39,628 nt of DNA from Pyrinomonadaceae bacterium (lineage in GTDB: Bacteria > Acidobacteriota > Blastocatellia > Pyrinomonadales > Pyrinomonadaceae), in the NCBI GenBank assembly GCA_022843305.1, contig JALHNX010000028.1, positions 1 to 39,628 of the forward strand, in the 5' to 3' direction. Positions 8,519 through 16,370 of the stretch are shown here, piece by piece. Both the position numbers and the translations under genes were made by a program. The stretch's first letter is position 1, and every line of letters begins with the position of its first letter. The notes beneath the pieces were generated by a model. It had not been told where the DNA came from and did no database searches. It saw only the letters and a list, made by a program, of their open reading frames with translations.

Positions 8519-8565
8519 CCACGCCGCTTAAAAAGGAGGAATTCTTACAATTTGTCCTTTATTCC

Positions 8566-8607
8566 AAAACAAAACGACAGACCTGAAAAGTCCGCCGTTT
8601 TGTTTTT
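8566..8607. terminator. Bidirectional terminator
   Basis: AAAACAAAACG at 8566-8576 pairs with its exact complement at 8596-8606 and runs into T tracts. It ends the plus-strand unit at 7907-8518. Confidence 0.8.
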
Positions 8608-8745
8608 TAGAGCAAATTTAAGATTATTATATGGCAAAAGTACAACAAACGCGGAACGCCCTTTGTTGCCCGCGCCGCGCATGCTAATCGCAAAGCGACA
8701 AAGGGCGTTCCGCGTTTGTCGTACATTCTTTCAAAATCTGCTCTA
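8608..8745. mobile_element. 138-bp MITE-like element with terminal inverted repeats
   Basis: The ends TAGAGCAAATTT (8608-8619) and the complement of TAGAGCAGATTT (8734-8745) match in 11 of 12 bases. Inside, 8645-8666 and 8698-8719 form a perfect 22-bp inverted repeat containing GGAACGCCC. No transposase is encoded. No clear target duplication could be seen, so mobility is inferred only from structure. Confidence 0.6.
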
Positions 8746-8767
8746 GTTTTTAACTCTAACTCTTAAA

Positions 8768-9292
8768 TTACATCTGACCTTCATCAGCCGACGGACCGTA
8801 AATTTCGGGAACCGGAATGTCATTCAGGCGCAGATAAACCGAAAGCTGTCCGCGGTGATGCCAGATGTGATTGAAACACATCGTCCGCAGCGTCGCGATC
8901 TTCGTCATTGTAAAATAAGTCGTTTCGCCGTTTTTCAATGTCCAAGGTTTGTGCATATCTTCGTCCGAAGTGTTTTTCAAAGCCTCAATCGCGGCGGCGA
9001 CGTTTTTGTCGTGATATTCGACCAGTTCGGCGGTCGTCTGCGGCTCGAAAGGTTTGTAATCAATCGTTGCAAAGTCGAGTTCGTCCTTCGTGCAGGTTTC
9101 GGTGATCCAGTCAACCATTTCGGCAACGTGCGCTGCCAGACGGCTCATCGTCATTGATTTTTCGTGGGGTTTATAATCGAATTTTTCGGCGGGAATTCGT
9201 TCCAAAATCTTGCGCGTCGTGGCGGCTTCATGTGTTAATTCGCCAATCAATCCATTTGCGATATTAGTTGATTTCGCAGTTCCTGTACTCAT
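8768..9292 (-). CDS. DinB family protein, 174 aa
   Basis: A four-helix DinB/YfiT-like metalloprotein. The likely metal-binding histidines are in RLAAHVAEMVDWI near residue 55 and in FNHIWHHRGQLSVYLR near 140-155. Other family hallmarks are LERIPAEKFDYKPHEKSMTM and the C-terminal DIPVPEIYGPSADE. Family members include thiol transferases that use bacillithiol or mycothiol, but the substrate here is unknown. It is a single minus-strand gene whose upstream region holds several GTTTCA half-sites. A second, less similar DinB protein is at 17868-18335. Confidence 0.88.
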   Translation of the reverse strand: MSTGTAKSTNIANGLIGELTHEAATTRKILERIPAEKFDYKPHEKSMTMSRLAAHVAEMVDWITETCTKDELDFATIDYKPFEPQTTAELVEYHDKNVAAAIEALKNTSDEDMHKPWTLKNGETTYFTMTKIATLRTMCFNHIWHHRGQLSVYLRLNDIPVPEIYGPSADEGQM

Positions 9293-9325
9293 TTTATTAG
9301 TTCTCCTTAATTTATTTATCGGGTT

Positions 9326-9404
9326 GTTTCAGACAGCATAAATATAATAATAAAAATGTTTCATACGTGCAACGTGAAACATTAAAAATAAAAACATTGT
9401 TTCA
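9326..9404. promoter_or_regulatory. Cluster of GTTTCA half-sites upstream of the DinB gene
   Basis: Four copies of GTTTCA/TGAAAC at 9326, 9358, 9375 and 9399 lie within 80 nt; the middle pair forms the inverted repeat AATGTTTCA-N11-TGAAACATT (9355-9383). This is a candidate operator array 34-112 nt before the DinB start. The binding protein is unknown. Confidence 0.4.
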
Positions 9405-9424
9405 TGGATTTAATACGAAAAAAG

Positions 9425-9450
9425 ACGAGCCGCATTTTTAGCTCGTTTTT
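9425..9450. terminator. Short hairpin with T tracts
   Basis: ACGAGC (9425-9430) pairs with GCTCGT (9441-9446), flanked by A and T runs on both sides. It is probably a backup terminator for minus-strand transcription from the 9797-10387 gene. Confidence 0.55.
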
Positions 9451-9455
9451 AATGT

Positions 9456-9472
9456 GAATCAGGAGTTGAAAA
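9456..9472. repeat. Direct repeat of a terminator arm
   Basis: GAATCAGGAGTTGAAA here is repeated exactly at 9716-9731, where it forms one arm of a long hairpin. The two copies bracket the structured repeat at 9540-9684. Confidence 0.8.
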
Positions 9473-9539
9473 ATAAATTCTCCGATGACATTTGTTCGTC
9501 AAATAAATCTTAATCCAATCAATTTAACCAAAAACGCGC

Positions 9540-9684
9540 TTTGCCGGGAGCGCATGCATCTCTGCGTGCAAGATTGCGAAGGCAATCTAAGAGGCGTTTG
9601 ATTACACTCAAGTTGATTTGTATTGAAACGCTTTTTGAACGCTTTCGCGTTCAGGCACGCAGGGATGCGTGCGCTCCCGGCAAA
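9540..9684. repeat. Structured repeat family, copy 1
   Basis: Outer arms at 9540-9569 and 9655-9684 (30 bp, two mismatches, containing GCCGGGAGCGCA) enclose a core with two small hairpins, AGATTGC/GCAATCT and GAACGC/GCGTTC, joined by an AAGTTGA-containing linker. The core also occurs at 18744-18876 in opposite orientation but with different outer arms. No protein is encoded. The gap 9293-9796 otherwise holds only the sites listed here. Confidence 0.8.
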
Positions 9685-9714
9685 CAAAGCTTTTCTTTCT
9701 TTAGAACAAAAGAA

Positions 9715-9751
9715 CGAATCAGGAGTTGAAACGATTTCAACTCCTGATTCG
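9715..9751. terminator. Long hairpin, probable terminator of the 9797-10387 gene
   Basis: A perfect 17-bp stem with a 3-nt loop, 45 nt past the stop of the minus-strand gene. On the minus strand it is followed by a T-rich run. Confidence 0.75.
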
Positions 9752-9796
9752 CATTTTAAATGTATTCGTCAAAATTTTGTAATTAAAATCTCATAA

Positions 9797-10387
9797 TTAT
9801 TGGACTCCGAACTGCGGCGTCGCGGTCGGGCTTTTCCATTTGGTTTGTAGAATTCCCGCCCCCGAATCTGCCGGTAAATAATAAGCCTCGTTCGCCCACG
9901 GGTCGCAGACGACGCAGTTTTCGCCCCAATCTGCCGGATTATTGCCGGATTTCGGGTTTCTGCCGATGACGACAAAAGCGTGCGTTCCGTTGTCCATATG
10001 CACCCACGCGAGCGGTCTGATTCCGAGATCGTACAAGTCCATAAAAGCGACGATTGACTGCTCGTTGCAGTTTCCCGCTTTTGTTTTGACGGTGATGTTG
10101 GCAACCTGCCGAAAGCGTTCGAGCGGGTTTGCCGATGCTTCGCCGGTCGTTTCGCTATAAATCTGCTGAGCGCGGTTCGCGCCCGTCAGAAGCGGCAGAA
10201 AAGCAGTCATTCCGCCCAAAACTTTGTCGAGAAAATTCGGATTCGCGCCCTCGATCTTTTTGTGATGCCGCTCGTAGCTCGCCTGAAAATCCGACAAACG
10301 ATTCGACGCGCCGAACGGCACTTTGATTTTCACGCCTTTGACGACATTTAACGCGGCGGCAAGATATTTTTCTCTGACTTCTGACAT
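9797..10387 (-). CDS. Papain/transglutaminase-fold protein with Cys-His-Asp triad, 196 aa
   Basis: ATG 10387 is fixed by AAGGAGG 10 nt upstream; longer readings would cross a terminator. The N-terminal half is helical. The C-terminal half holds KAGNCNEQS (C107), NGTHAFVVIGR (H136) and VVCDPWANEAYYLP (D162), the spacing and context of transglutaminase-like and YopT/C58-like cysteine proteases, including the toxin or effector domains in which the last motif is typically CDPWA. There is no signal peptide, metal site or immunity-like neighbour. Function could be protease, deamidase or acyl transfer. Terminators on both sides make it a single-gene unit. Confidence 0.65.
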   Translation of the reverse strand: MSEVREKYLAAALNVVKGVKIKVPFGASNRLSDFQASYERHHKKIEGANPNFLDKVLGGMTAFLPLLTGANRAQQIYSETTGEASANPLERFRQVANITVKTKAGNCNEQSIVAFMDLYDLGIRPLAWVHMDNGTHAFVVIGRNPKSGNNPADWGENCVVCDPWANEAYYLPADSGAGILQTKWKSPTATPQFGVQ

Positions 10388-10474
10388 AATTACATTTTCC
10401 TCCTTTTGCGTTTCTTTCAACACTCTTATTTTAAAACGCGTAAAAAAGTTGATAATCGGTGCAGCCGAAATAAA

Positions 10475-10500
10475 AAAAGGCGAGAATATTCTCACCTTTT
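10475..10500 (-). terminator. Terminator of the acyl-CoA dehydrogenase gene
   Basis: A 13-bp near-perfect palindrome (AAAAGGCGAGAAT, one mismatch) ending in a T tract, 85 nt past the stop of the minus-strand gene at 10585. Confidence 0.7.
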
Positions 10501-10516
10501 TATTCAAAAATTGTAT

Positions 10517-10581
10517 GGCATACTTCAGTTTGCCGCGTTTTCGCATTGAGAAACAATCAACAAACTGAAGTTTGTTATACC
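10517..10581. repeat. Inverted pair of CTTCAGTTTG palindromic words
   Basis: CTTCAGTTTG (10523-10532) faces CAAACTGAAGTTTG (10561-10574), with GGCATA and TATACC at the outer ends. It belongs to the same AACTNAAGTT word class as 24941-25188 and 32402-32460. Confidence 0.65.
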
Positions 10582-10584
10582 GTT

Positions 10585-11727
10585 TTATGCTTTGAGCAAA
10601 GTTTTGGCGATGACGAGCCGCTGAATCTCGCTCGTGCCTTCGCCGATCGTGCAGAGCTTTGCGTCGCGCCAGTATTTTTCCGCCGGATAATCTTTTGTAT
10701 AGCCGTAACCGCCGTGAATCTGGATTGATTCTTCGGCGACTTTGACAGCCGTTTCCGACGCGAATAGTTTTGCCATCGCCGAGGCTTGCGAAACTTTTTT
10801 GCCTGCGTCTTTTAAGTAAGCGGCTTGCAAGGTCAAAAGCCGCGCGGCTTCGATCTGCGTCGCCATATCGGCTAATTTGAACTGGATCGCCTGAAATTCG
10901 GCGATCGGTTTGCCGAATTGATGACGTTCTTTCGCATAGCGGACAGCGGCTTCATACGCACCTTGCGCGATGCCGACCGACAAAGCGGCGATCGATATTC
11001 GCCCGCCGTCGAGGATTTGCATCGCCTGCAAGAAACCTTCGCCGAGGTTTCCGAGACGATTTTCGTCCGGCACGTAGCAGTCTTCAAAAACGACCGAAGC
11101 CGTTTCCGAAGCGCGCATTCCGAGCTTGTTTTCCTTTTTGTCGGAGCGGAAACCGTCCATCGTTTTGTCAAAGATAAACGCCGAAATCCCTTTGTTGCCT
11201 TTCTCTTTGTCGGTGACGGCAACCGCAACTAAAGTATTGCCGGTAATCGCGTGCGTGATGAAATTTTTCGAGCCGTTAACCTGCCAGCCGCCGTTCGAAC
11301 GAATCGCGGTCGTGCGCGTTCCGGCAGAATCCGAACCGGCTTGCGATTCGGTCAAACCCCACGCGCCCCACGTTTCGCCCTGCGTCAGAGGGACGAGATA
11401 TTTCTGCTTTTGCTCTTCCGAACCGAATTGATAAATGTGATTCGAACAAAGCGAATTATGCGCCGCGACCGACAGACCGACCGAGCCGCAAACCCGCGCG
11501 AGTTCTTCGATAATCGTCGCGTATTCGACATACCCGAGTCCCGCGCCGCCGTATTCTTCGGGAAAAAGCACGCCCATCAAACCTAATTCGGCTAATTTAG
11601 GACGCAGTTCGTCGGGAAAATGTTGAGTTTCGTCCCAATCCATGACGTTGGGTTTGATCTCACTTTCCGCAAATTCGCGGACGCTCGCTTTTATCTGTAA
11701 CTGTTCTTCGTTTAATTCAAAATTCAT
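10585..11727 (-). CDS. Acyl-CoA dehydrogenase
   Basis: The 380-aa length and motifs are typical: [20 protein letters not shown] (FAD and substrate contact), [32 protein letters not shown], and the C-terminal [23 protein letters not shown] with the catalytic Glu region of short-chain type enzymes. It oxidises acyl-CoA to trans-2-enoyl-CoA and passes electrons to ETF. It is a single minus-strand gene with its own terminator. It could serve branched-chain amino-acid or short fatty-acid breakdown, and the enoyl-CoA hydratase and mce/meaB genes elsewhere in the window fit that metabolism. The exact chain-length class cannot be read from sequence alone. Confidence 0.95.
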   Translation of the reverse strand: MNFELNEEQLQIKASVREFAESEIKPNVMDWDETQHFPDELRPKLAELGLMGVLFPEEYGGAGLGYVEYATIIEELARVCGSVGLSVAAHNSLCSNHIYQFGSEEQKQKYLVPLTQGETWGAWGLTESQAGSDSAGTRTTAIRSNGGWQVNGSKNFITHAITGNTLVAVAVTDKEKGNKGISAFIFDKTMDGFRSDKKENKLGMRASETASVVFEDCYVPDENRLGNLGEGFLQAMQILDGGRISIAALSVGIAQGAYEAAVRYAKERHQFGKPIAEFQAIQFKLADMATQIEAARLLTLQAAYLKDAGKKVSQASAMAKLFASETAVKVAEESIQIHGGYGYTKDYPAEKYWRDAKLCTIGEGTSEIQRLVIAKTLLKA

Positions 11728-11867
11728 AACTTTATTATAATCGAAATTTATTGTGTCATAATCAGAAAAGCCAAAGCAAGCCTCATTGAACGAAGTTTTA
11801 AGACAATTTTAACGCGGGCGGTGCAAGTCCTATTCACAAACACATCCGCACTTTGTAAAATACAAAA

Positions 11868-12302
11868 ATGGACTGGAAATCAAACATACTCGACCAAGAC
11901 GCACAAATCCGCGAACTCATTAAACAGACAAAAACCATCGCCGTTCTCGGCATCAAAACCGAAGCGCAGAGCTTTCAGCCCGCGTTTTACGTGCCGAAAT
12001 ATATGCACGACAAAGGCTTTAAAATTATTCCCGTGCCGGTCTATTACCCGGAAGCCGTGGAAATTCTCGGCGAAAAAGTCTATCGCAAACTCGCCGAAAT
12101 TCCTGAAGAGATTGATATGGTCAACGTCTTTCGCCGACCCGCTGACATTCCCGCGCACGTCGAAGATATTCTTGTCGTGCGCCCGAAATCCGTCTGGCTG
12201 CAAGCCGGAATCCGCCACACCGAAGCCGCCCGCACCTTCGCCGAAGCCGGCATCAAAGTCGTTCAGGATTTATGCCTGATGGTCGAGCATCGTTATCTTT
12301 AA
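11868..12302 (+). CDS. CoA-binding protein (YccU-like Rossmann fold)
   Basis: The 144-aa protein has the CoA_binding_2 layout: TIAVLGIKTEAQSFQPAFYVPKYM near the start, GFKIIPVPVYYPE, then EIDMVNVFRRPADIP, KSVWLQAGIRHTEAARTFAEAGIKVVQDLCLMVEH at the end. The family resembles the CoA-binding domain of succinyl-CoA synthetase but has no catalytic histidine of its own, so its role is unclear; a CoA or redox-linked regulatory function is assumed. ATG 11868 is used. Upstream DNA to the divergent acyl-CoA dehydrogenase start is 140 nt. Confidence 0.9.
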   Translation: MDWKSNILDQDAQIRELIKQTKTIAVLGIKTEAQSFQPAFYVPKYMHDKGFKIIPVPVYYPEAVEILGEKVYRKLAEIPEEIDMVNVFRRPADIPAHVEDILVVRPKSVWLQAGIRHTEAARTFAEAGIKVVQDLCLMVEHRYL

Positions 12303-12305
12303 GCA

Positions 12306-12366
12306 GTGAAAAACGGAAAGTTGATAGTGGATAGTTAAATTTATTTTCTAACTTTTTACTTTCCGC
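12306..12366. repeat. Degenerate tandem/inverted repeat
   Basis: AGTTGATAGTGGATAGTT words on the left face a right side containing CTAACTTTTTACTTTCCG; CGGAAAG pairs with CTTTCCG. This is a weaker member of the tandem-inverted class found at many gaps in the window. Confidence 0.5.
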
Positions 12367-12438
12367 TAACCCGCAATTTCGATTAAACTTTTACCCGTCT
12401 AACTAAGAATTTTTGTTAAAACTTTTCTACTCGCATCG

Positions 12439-12466
12439 GGATAATCTCCTATTTTGGAGATTATCC
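12439..12466. terminator. Strong hairpin after the CoA-binding gene
   Basis: GGATAATCTCC (12439-12449) pairs perfectly with 12456-12466 across a 6-nt loop. No proper T tract follows on the plus strand, so it could be a terminator or another RNA hairpin. Confidence 0.5.
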
Positions 12467-12835
12467 GTAAAAACTATTGACGCATCTTTAAAGAACAGTT
12501 AATTTGAAGTTCGTGATTATTATTGAGAATAAAAGAGTCGAAAACTTTTTTATTGACTTTCTGCCGCGACCTGTGGCAAAAATATAGCACATCAAAAACA
12601 AGGGACAGAGAACAGGTCGCTGTCCAATTCGGCGAAGATTCACTTGAATATCAATCATTAGGACGCAAACGCAAATGCGAACGCGGCGCAAGCAGAAGAC
12701 GCAGTAGCGGCGGTAATAATCCGCCGAACGGATAAATTGTTTTTTTATGTCGCTGTTTTTGTTCAAAAATGCAAATCCGAACGGAAACGGCGGCAATTAA
12801 TGTAAATGTTTAAAGCAAGATAAAAGGAATATTTT
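12467..12835. other. Non-coding stretch upstream of the membrane-receiver gene
   Basis: I see no gene here that I trust. It contains a hairpin GGACAG/CTGTCC (12604-12626), GGCGG/CCGCC near 12711-12726, and TGGCAAAAATATAGCA with GG and GC 10 nt apart at 12575-12588, a weak sigma-54-like match. The stretch may be a regulated leader. AAGGAAT precedes the ATG at 12836. Confidence 0.35.
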
Positions 12836-13981
12836 ATGGCAGAAAAAGAAGATGGAAGATTTCTCTCAATTATGGATAACATTAAAGTTTTTAGTGATGT
12901 AACAAAAACACTTTTTTTCATTATCGGCTGTGTTTTCTTTGGTCTTATAATTATCTGGTGGAAAGTTGACCAAAACACAACGACCGCCATACTCTGGTCG
13001 CTGGCGTGCTTGGCAGCAGGCGGAATCGTCGGATTTCTTTTCGGTATTCCGCGCGTTCTGCAAGACAATGCCGCAGTCGCTGTGGGCAATAACAACGGTG
13101 TTGCAAACAAAAATAGCAACGACGCAAGCAACGGCAACAATAACGAAACAAATAAAACTCTGCCGCTAAGTTACCGGATTATGGTTAATACTAATCTGGA
13201 ACAAATATCGGACTGGCTAACCAAGATTATTGTCGGCTTAGGATTAATCGAACTTCGCAATGTTCCCGGTTATTTAAACAGTCTCTCCGGATTTTTTGCA
13301 TTAGGACTGGGCGGAACAACACAACTACAGTCTTTAGCAGCGGCAATTATTGTTTATTTTGTCATTGTCGGCTTTCTTGGCATTTATTTAATGACGCGAA
13401 TTTATTTAGCGCAGGTTTTCTCAAAAGCGGATAGAGAAACGCAACAAACAGCGAATTTCGGAGGCGAAAAGCTAACCTTACAGGAATTCGGCGAACAGGT
13501 GCTGAAAAAGGTGAACGACGTTGAAACTCAGGTAATAACCAGCCAATCGCCAATAACAAAAACGCTGACGGACGGAACCCTGAAAGAAGGAGTTAGGACC
13601 GGTGAAAACCCGAAAGTAAAATCAATTTTGTGGGTTGACGATAATCCCAGAAACAATAGTCTTCATGTGCAAAGCCTTAATGGACTTGGAATTAAAGTAA
13701 CTCTTTCGTTATCTACTGCAGAGGCTCTAACAAAACTTGACTCTGAAGTTTTCGATAGAATTATTTCAGATATGGGAAGGGTAGAGGGAAATCAACGCAA
13801 CGAAAGAGCTGGACTTGATTTCCTAAAAGATTTAAGAAGTCGAGGTATAAACATACCTTTTTTAATTTTCTGCGCCCCGAGACTTGTAACAAAATATAAA
13901 CAAGAAGCATTAGAATTAGGAGCGACAATAATTACATCTTCATCAACCGAACTTATGAAAGCCCTGCAACTTGATTCGTGA
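12836..13981 (+). CDS. Membrane protein fused to a receiver-like domain, 381 aa
   Basis: Residues 24-42 and 51-72 are membrane helices, ending in GFLFGIPR. After a low-complexity Asn-rich loop (84-107) comes NTNLEQISDWLTKIIVGLGL (118-137), then helices around 150-190. From about 260 a CheY-like domain follows: SILWVDDNPRNN (D268, D269), FDRIISDMGR (D312 as phospho-acceptor candidate), AGLDFLKDLR and INIPFLIFCAP. The conserved receiver Lys is not evident. I recall the GIPR/NTNLEQISDWLTK membrane module from predicted bacterial conflict and signalling proteins, but cannot confirm it here. There is no obvious kinase or effector partner. It is somewhat AT-rich compared with the region. Confidence 0.75.
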   Translation: MAEKEDGRFLSIMDNIKVFSDVTKTLFFIIGCVFFGLIIIWWKVDQNTTTAILWSLACLAAGGIVGFLFGIPRVLQDNAAVAVGNNNGVANKNSNDASNGNNNETNKTLPLSYRIMVNTNLEQISDWLTKIIVGLGLIELRNVPGYLNSLSGFFALGLGGTTQLQSLAAAIIVYFVIVGFLGIYLMTRIYLAQVFSKADRETQQTANFGGEKLTLQEFGEQVLKKVNDVETQVITSQSPITKTLTDGTLKEGVRTGENPKVKSILWVDDNPRNNSLHVQSLNGLGIKVTLSLSTAEALTKLDSEVFDRIISDMGRVEGNQRNERAGLDFLKDLRSRGINIPFLIFCAPRLVTKYKQEALELGATIITSSSTELMKALQLDS

Positions 13982-14023
13982 ATTATTTATTTCGTGAATT
14001 ATTTATTAAGACAGTCAACAGCA

Positions 14024-14854
14024 TCAATTTCTACGAGGACGTTTGGACTTACTTAATTTAATAGTTCGTGAATTTGTCGGCGGTTTCGGTTTGTCGGCAT
14101 TCTCCTTCGGCGCGGGTTTCGGTTTGGGATATTTCGCGGGATTAGCGATGTTTTTGATTTCTTCTTCGTCGAGTTCGCGGTATGCGCCGACGGGCAGGCG
14201 GTCGTAGTTGATACTGCCGATGGCGATGCGTTTTAGTTTGACGACGCTGTGACCGACGGAATCGAACATTTTACGGATTTGCTGGTTGTGTCCTTCGTAG
14301 AGCGTTACTTCAAACCAGCCGTTTTTGTCGGTTGCTTTCAGTTCTTTGATTTGTGCCGGCGCGGTTTTGAAGCCGTCTTCGAGTCTGACACCTTTTCTTA
14401 ATTTGTTAATCGCGTTTTCGTTCGGCAATCCTTTGACTTTGACATCATAGACTTTCGGAATCGTTTTTGACGACGCGACGAGGTTCGTGAAATCGCCGTC
14501 GTTCGTCAGGATTATCAAGCCTTCGGTGTTGTAATCGAGTCTGCCGACCGGATGAAGTTTACCGAAACCCTTGATGAGATCGGTAACGAGCTTTCTGCCT
14601 TCAGGGTCAGCCGCGCTCGACAGATAACCTTTCGGTTTGTTGAGCAGAATATAAACCTTTTCGCGCTTTGCGATCTTCGCGTTGATGAGTTTGCCGCGCA
14701 CTTTGATATGGTCTTTTTCCGGGTCGGCTTTCGTGCCGGGTTCGTTGATTATTTTGCCGTTCACGCTGACTTCGCCCGCGATGATCATTTCGTCCGCGCC
14801 GCGCCGCGAAGCGATGCCCGCCTGCGCGATGAGTTTATTTAATCTTTCCAACAT
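14024..14854 (-). CDS. rluB: 23S rRNA pseudouridine synthase, RluB/RsuA type
   Basis: The 276-aa protein starts with an S4 RNA-binding domain (ERLNKLIAQAGIASRRGADEMI, about 1-60), followed by the catalytic domain with KPKGYLSSAADPEGRK and GRLDYNTEGLIILTNDGDF, where the Asp of GRLDYNTEG is the catalytic residue. The last 40 residues are Lys/Pro-rich and basic. It converts a uridine of 23S rRNA to pseudouridine. In many bacteria it follows scpA and scpB; here it lies downstream of scpB on the same strand but is separated by three accessory genes. Confidence 0.93.
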   Translation of the reverse strand: MLERLNKLIAQAGIASRRGADEMIIAGEVSVNGKIINEPGTKADPEKDHIKVRGKLINAKIAKREKVYILLNKPKGYLSSAADPEGRKLVTDLIKGFGKLHPVGRLDYNTEGLIILTNDGDFTNLVASSKTIPKVYDVKVKGLPNENAINKLRKGVRLEDGFKTAPAQIKELKATDKNGWFEVTLYEGHNQQIRKMFDSVGHSVVKLKRIAIGSINYDRLPVGAYRELDEEEIKNIANPAKYPKPKPAPKENADKPKPPTNSRTIKLSKSKRPRRN

Positions 14855-14866
14855 AAGACAAAGATT

Positions 14867-15415
14867 TTAACCTATTTCCGCCGCGTCTTCATCTTCGAGT
14901 TCGAGAATCATCTGCGTCGAAGCGATCTGTTTGTGCATAAATTCGTTGGTTTGAAAGACGAAATTGCTTTTGAATCGTTCATCGTGGCTCGGCAGAGAAG
15001 AGATTAGAATCGTTTCGCCGTTTGTCAGATTCATTCCGAGCGACCAGATTTTATCGCCTTCGCTGTCAACGTCCTCGATCAGCGAAAACTGCTCGATTTC
15101 GTTGAAAGTGTAAAAGGTCTGCTCTCTTCCGAATAAACCGTAGCGTGTCATCCAAACTTCGTTGGCAATCCGGTTGATAACGATTTTCGTTACCGGCGCG
15201 CGGTAAATTATCCACGCGCCCGTCGCGACGCCGATCGAACCCATCACCAGAGCGAGCGCGAGCATCCATAATTCCTGCCGTCCATAATCCGCAAAACCGC
15301 CGAGCGCGCCGTAAACGAACGCGCCGCCGACGAGCGCGAAAAACAGCCCGAAAATCCACAAACAACCCGGCGTTTCTCTAATGACTAATTCGTTTTCGGT
15401 TTGTTGGATTTGCAT
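14867..15415 (-). CDS. Small membrane protein, unknown, 182 aa
   Basis: Two membrane helices are evident (about 18-40 and 50-72: LWIFGLFFALVGGAFVYGAL and LWMLALALVMGSIGVATGAW). The remainder, from VTKIVINRIANEVWMTRYGLFG to the acidic tail ELEDEDAAEIG, looks like a soluble beta-rich domain of PH-like type. I do not recognise a named family. It ends 13 nt before the rluB start, so it may be cotranscribed with it. Confidence 0.7.
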   Translation of the reverse strand: MQIQQTENELVIRETPGCLWIFGLFFALVGGAFVYGALGGFADYGRQELWMLALALVMGSIGVATGAWIIYRAPVTKIVINRIANEVWMTRYGLFGREQTFYTFNEIEQFSLIEDVDSEGDKIWSLGMNLTNGETILISSLPSHDERFKSNFVFQTNEFMHKQIASTQMILELEDEDAAEIG

Positions 15416-15529
15416 TATTGGACCAAATTTTCAAAATGCGGCGATGTTTGGTAACCTGCTTTTGTGGCAGATCACAAAGCGATTATGGCTATAATAGTTT
15501 TTCTATTTACTCGAATACGTTAATGTTAA

Positions 15530-16072
15530 TTAAGAATTATTACTACCTATTGCTCTTGAACCAAAAATATATCCTAAAATCGAAGTAAAAATCGGAAGCA
15601 GAGCTTTTACGACAATTAAATCAAATAGTGTTGTCGTGCGATTCCAAGCTGAGTCGTGCAATGCAGAGTAATTATCAATAGCGTCTTTTACCTTAGCTTG
15701 AGCTAGGTCAATCGCGGCTTGCGCCCTCTCTCTTTCATTCACATCCGCGCTGGTTAGCAACGCCGCATTTTGTTTCATTACATCAATAACATTATTTTGT
15801 AATAACTTAACCGAATCGGGTTGCGACTGTGACATAAGTACAAATGTTTGAATCAAAACCATAACTATAACCAAAGTAATAATAGAACCGACTCCGATGG
15901 CGAGGTTCATTCCGGCTTTTTGAATCGCAGAAAGTTTGTCGGCACTAATATCTTTTGTTTCAGCGATTATTGGTGTAGATTCTTCAGGAAGTGGTGAATT
16001 CGATTCAACAGGAGGGCTCAATATTGGCTCAGGTTCACTAGGCGGGCTTAGTATCGGGCTGTCTTCAGGCAT
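15530..16072 (-). CDS. Membrane protein of unknown function, 180 aa
   Basis: The N-terminal 45 residues are Pro/Ser/Glu-rich with a repeated ILSPPSEPEP-like element. A hydrophobic helix follows (about 57-82, IGVGSIITLVIVMVLIQTFVLM), then a helical, probably coiled region (NAALLTSADVNERERAQAAIDLAQAKVKDAIDNY), and a hydrophobic C-terminus (ALLPIFTSILGYIFGSRAI). Base composition is AT-rich. It follows the ribbon-helix-helix-like gene at 16085-16291 with a 12-nt gap, so the two may form one unit. No homologue is recognised. Confidence 0.65.
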   Translation of the reverse strand: MPEDSPILSPPSEPEPILSPPVESNSPLPEESTPIIAETKDISADKLSAIQKAGMNLAIGVGSIITLVIVMVLIQTFVLMSQSQPDSVKLLQNNVIDVMKQNAALLTSADVNERERAQAAIDLAQAKVKDAIDNYSALHDSAWNRTTTLFDLIVVKALLPIFTSILGYIFGSRAIGSNNS

Positions 16073-16084
16073 TGTTTGACTCCT

Positions 16085-16291
16085 TCACGGTAATATTATT
16101 TTAAGCATCGGATTATCATCTTTGTCTAAAATGGCGACAGATTGTTTATCTTTGCTGGTTTTATCTTTTAAATCTTTATAGACACTAACAGCATTGAGTA
16201 AAAGTTGGTTTATATCCATACCATTTTCTCTCGCAAGTTTCTGTAATTGTCTATCTAATTCCGGGCTTAAACTAAGTTTATAATCAGGCAT
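16085..16291 (-). CDS. Ribbon-helix-helix-like small protein, 68 aa
   Basis: Begins YKLSLSPELDRQLQKLARENGMDINQLLLNAVSVYKDLKD, which matches the strand-helix-helix layout of CopG/MetJ-type DNA-binding proteins, then a short strand-like tail VAILDKDDNPMLKIILP. An AAGGAG site lies 5 nt before the ATG. Such proteins are often antitoxins or autoregulators; the downstream partner here is a membrane protein, not a recognised toxin. The intergenic hairpin near 15458-15481 lies beyond its partner. Confidence 0.6.
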   Translation of the reverse strand: MPDYKLSLSPELDRQLQKLARENGMDINQLLLNAVSVYKDLKDKTSKDKQSVAILDKDDNPMLKIILP

Positions 16292-16370
16292 AACTTCTCC
16301 TTATTTGACTGTTTTCAAAGTATCTTAGAACATTTTTAGCAAAAATCAAAGAAAAAAATGCAATTCAATT

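Noticed and set aside
8552-8746. Open frame of 64 codons (TTG start) after AAAAAGGAGGA
   Set aside because: It reads straight through a terminator and the MITE-like element, has no plausible protein features, and the ribosome-like sequence is probably chance.
12523-12735. 70-codon plus-strand frame upstream of the membrane-receiver gene
   Set aside because: The product is very basic with no family resemblance, lacks a ribosome site and overlaps hairpins, so it is more likely leader RNA.
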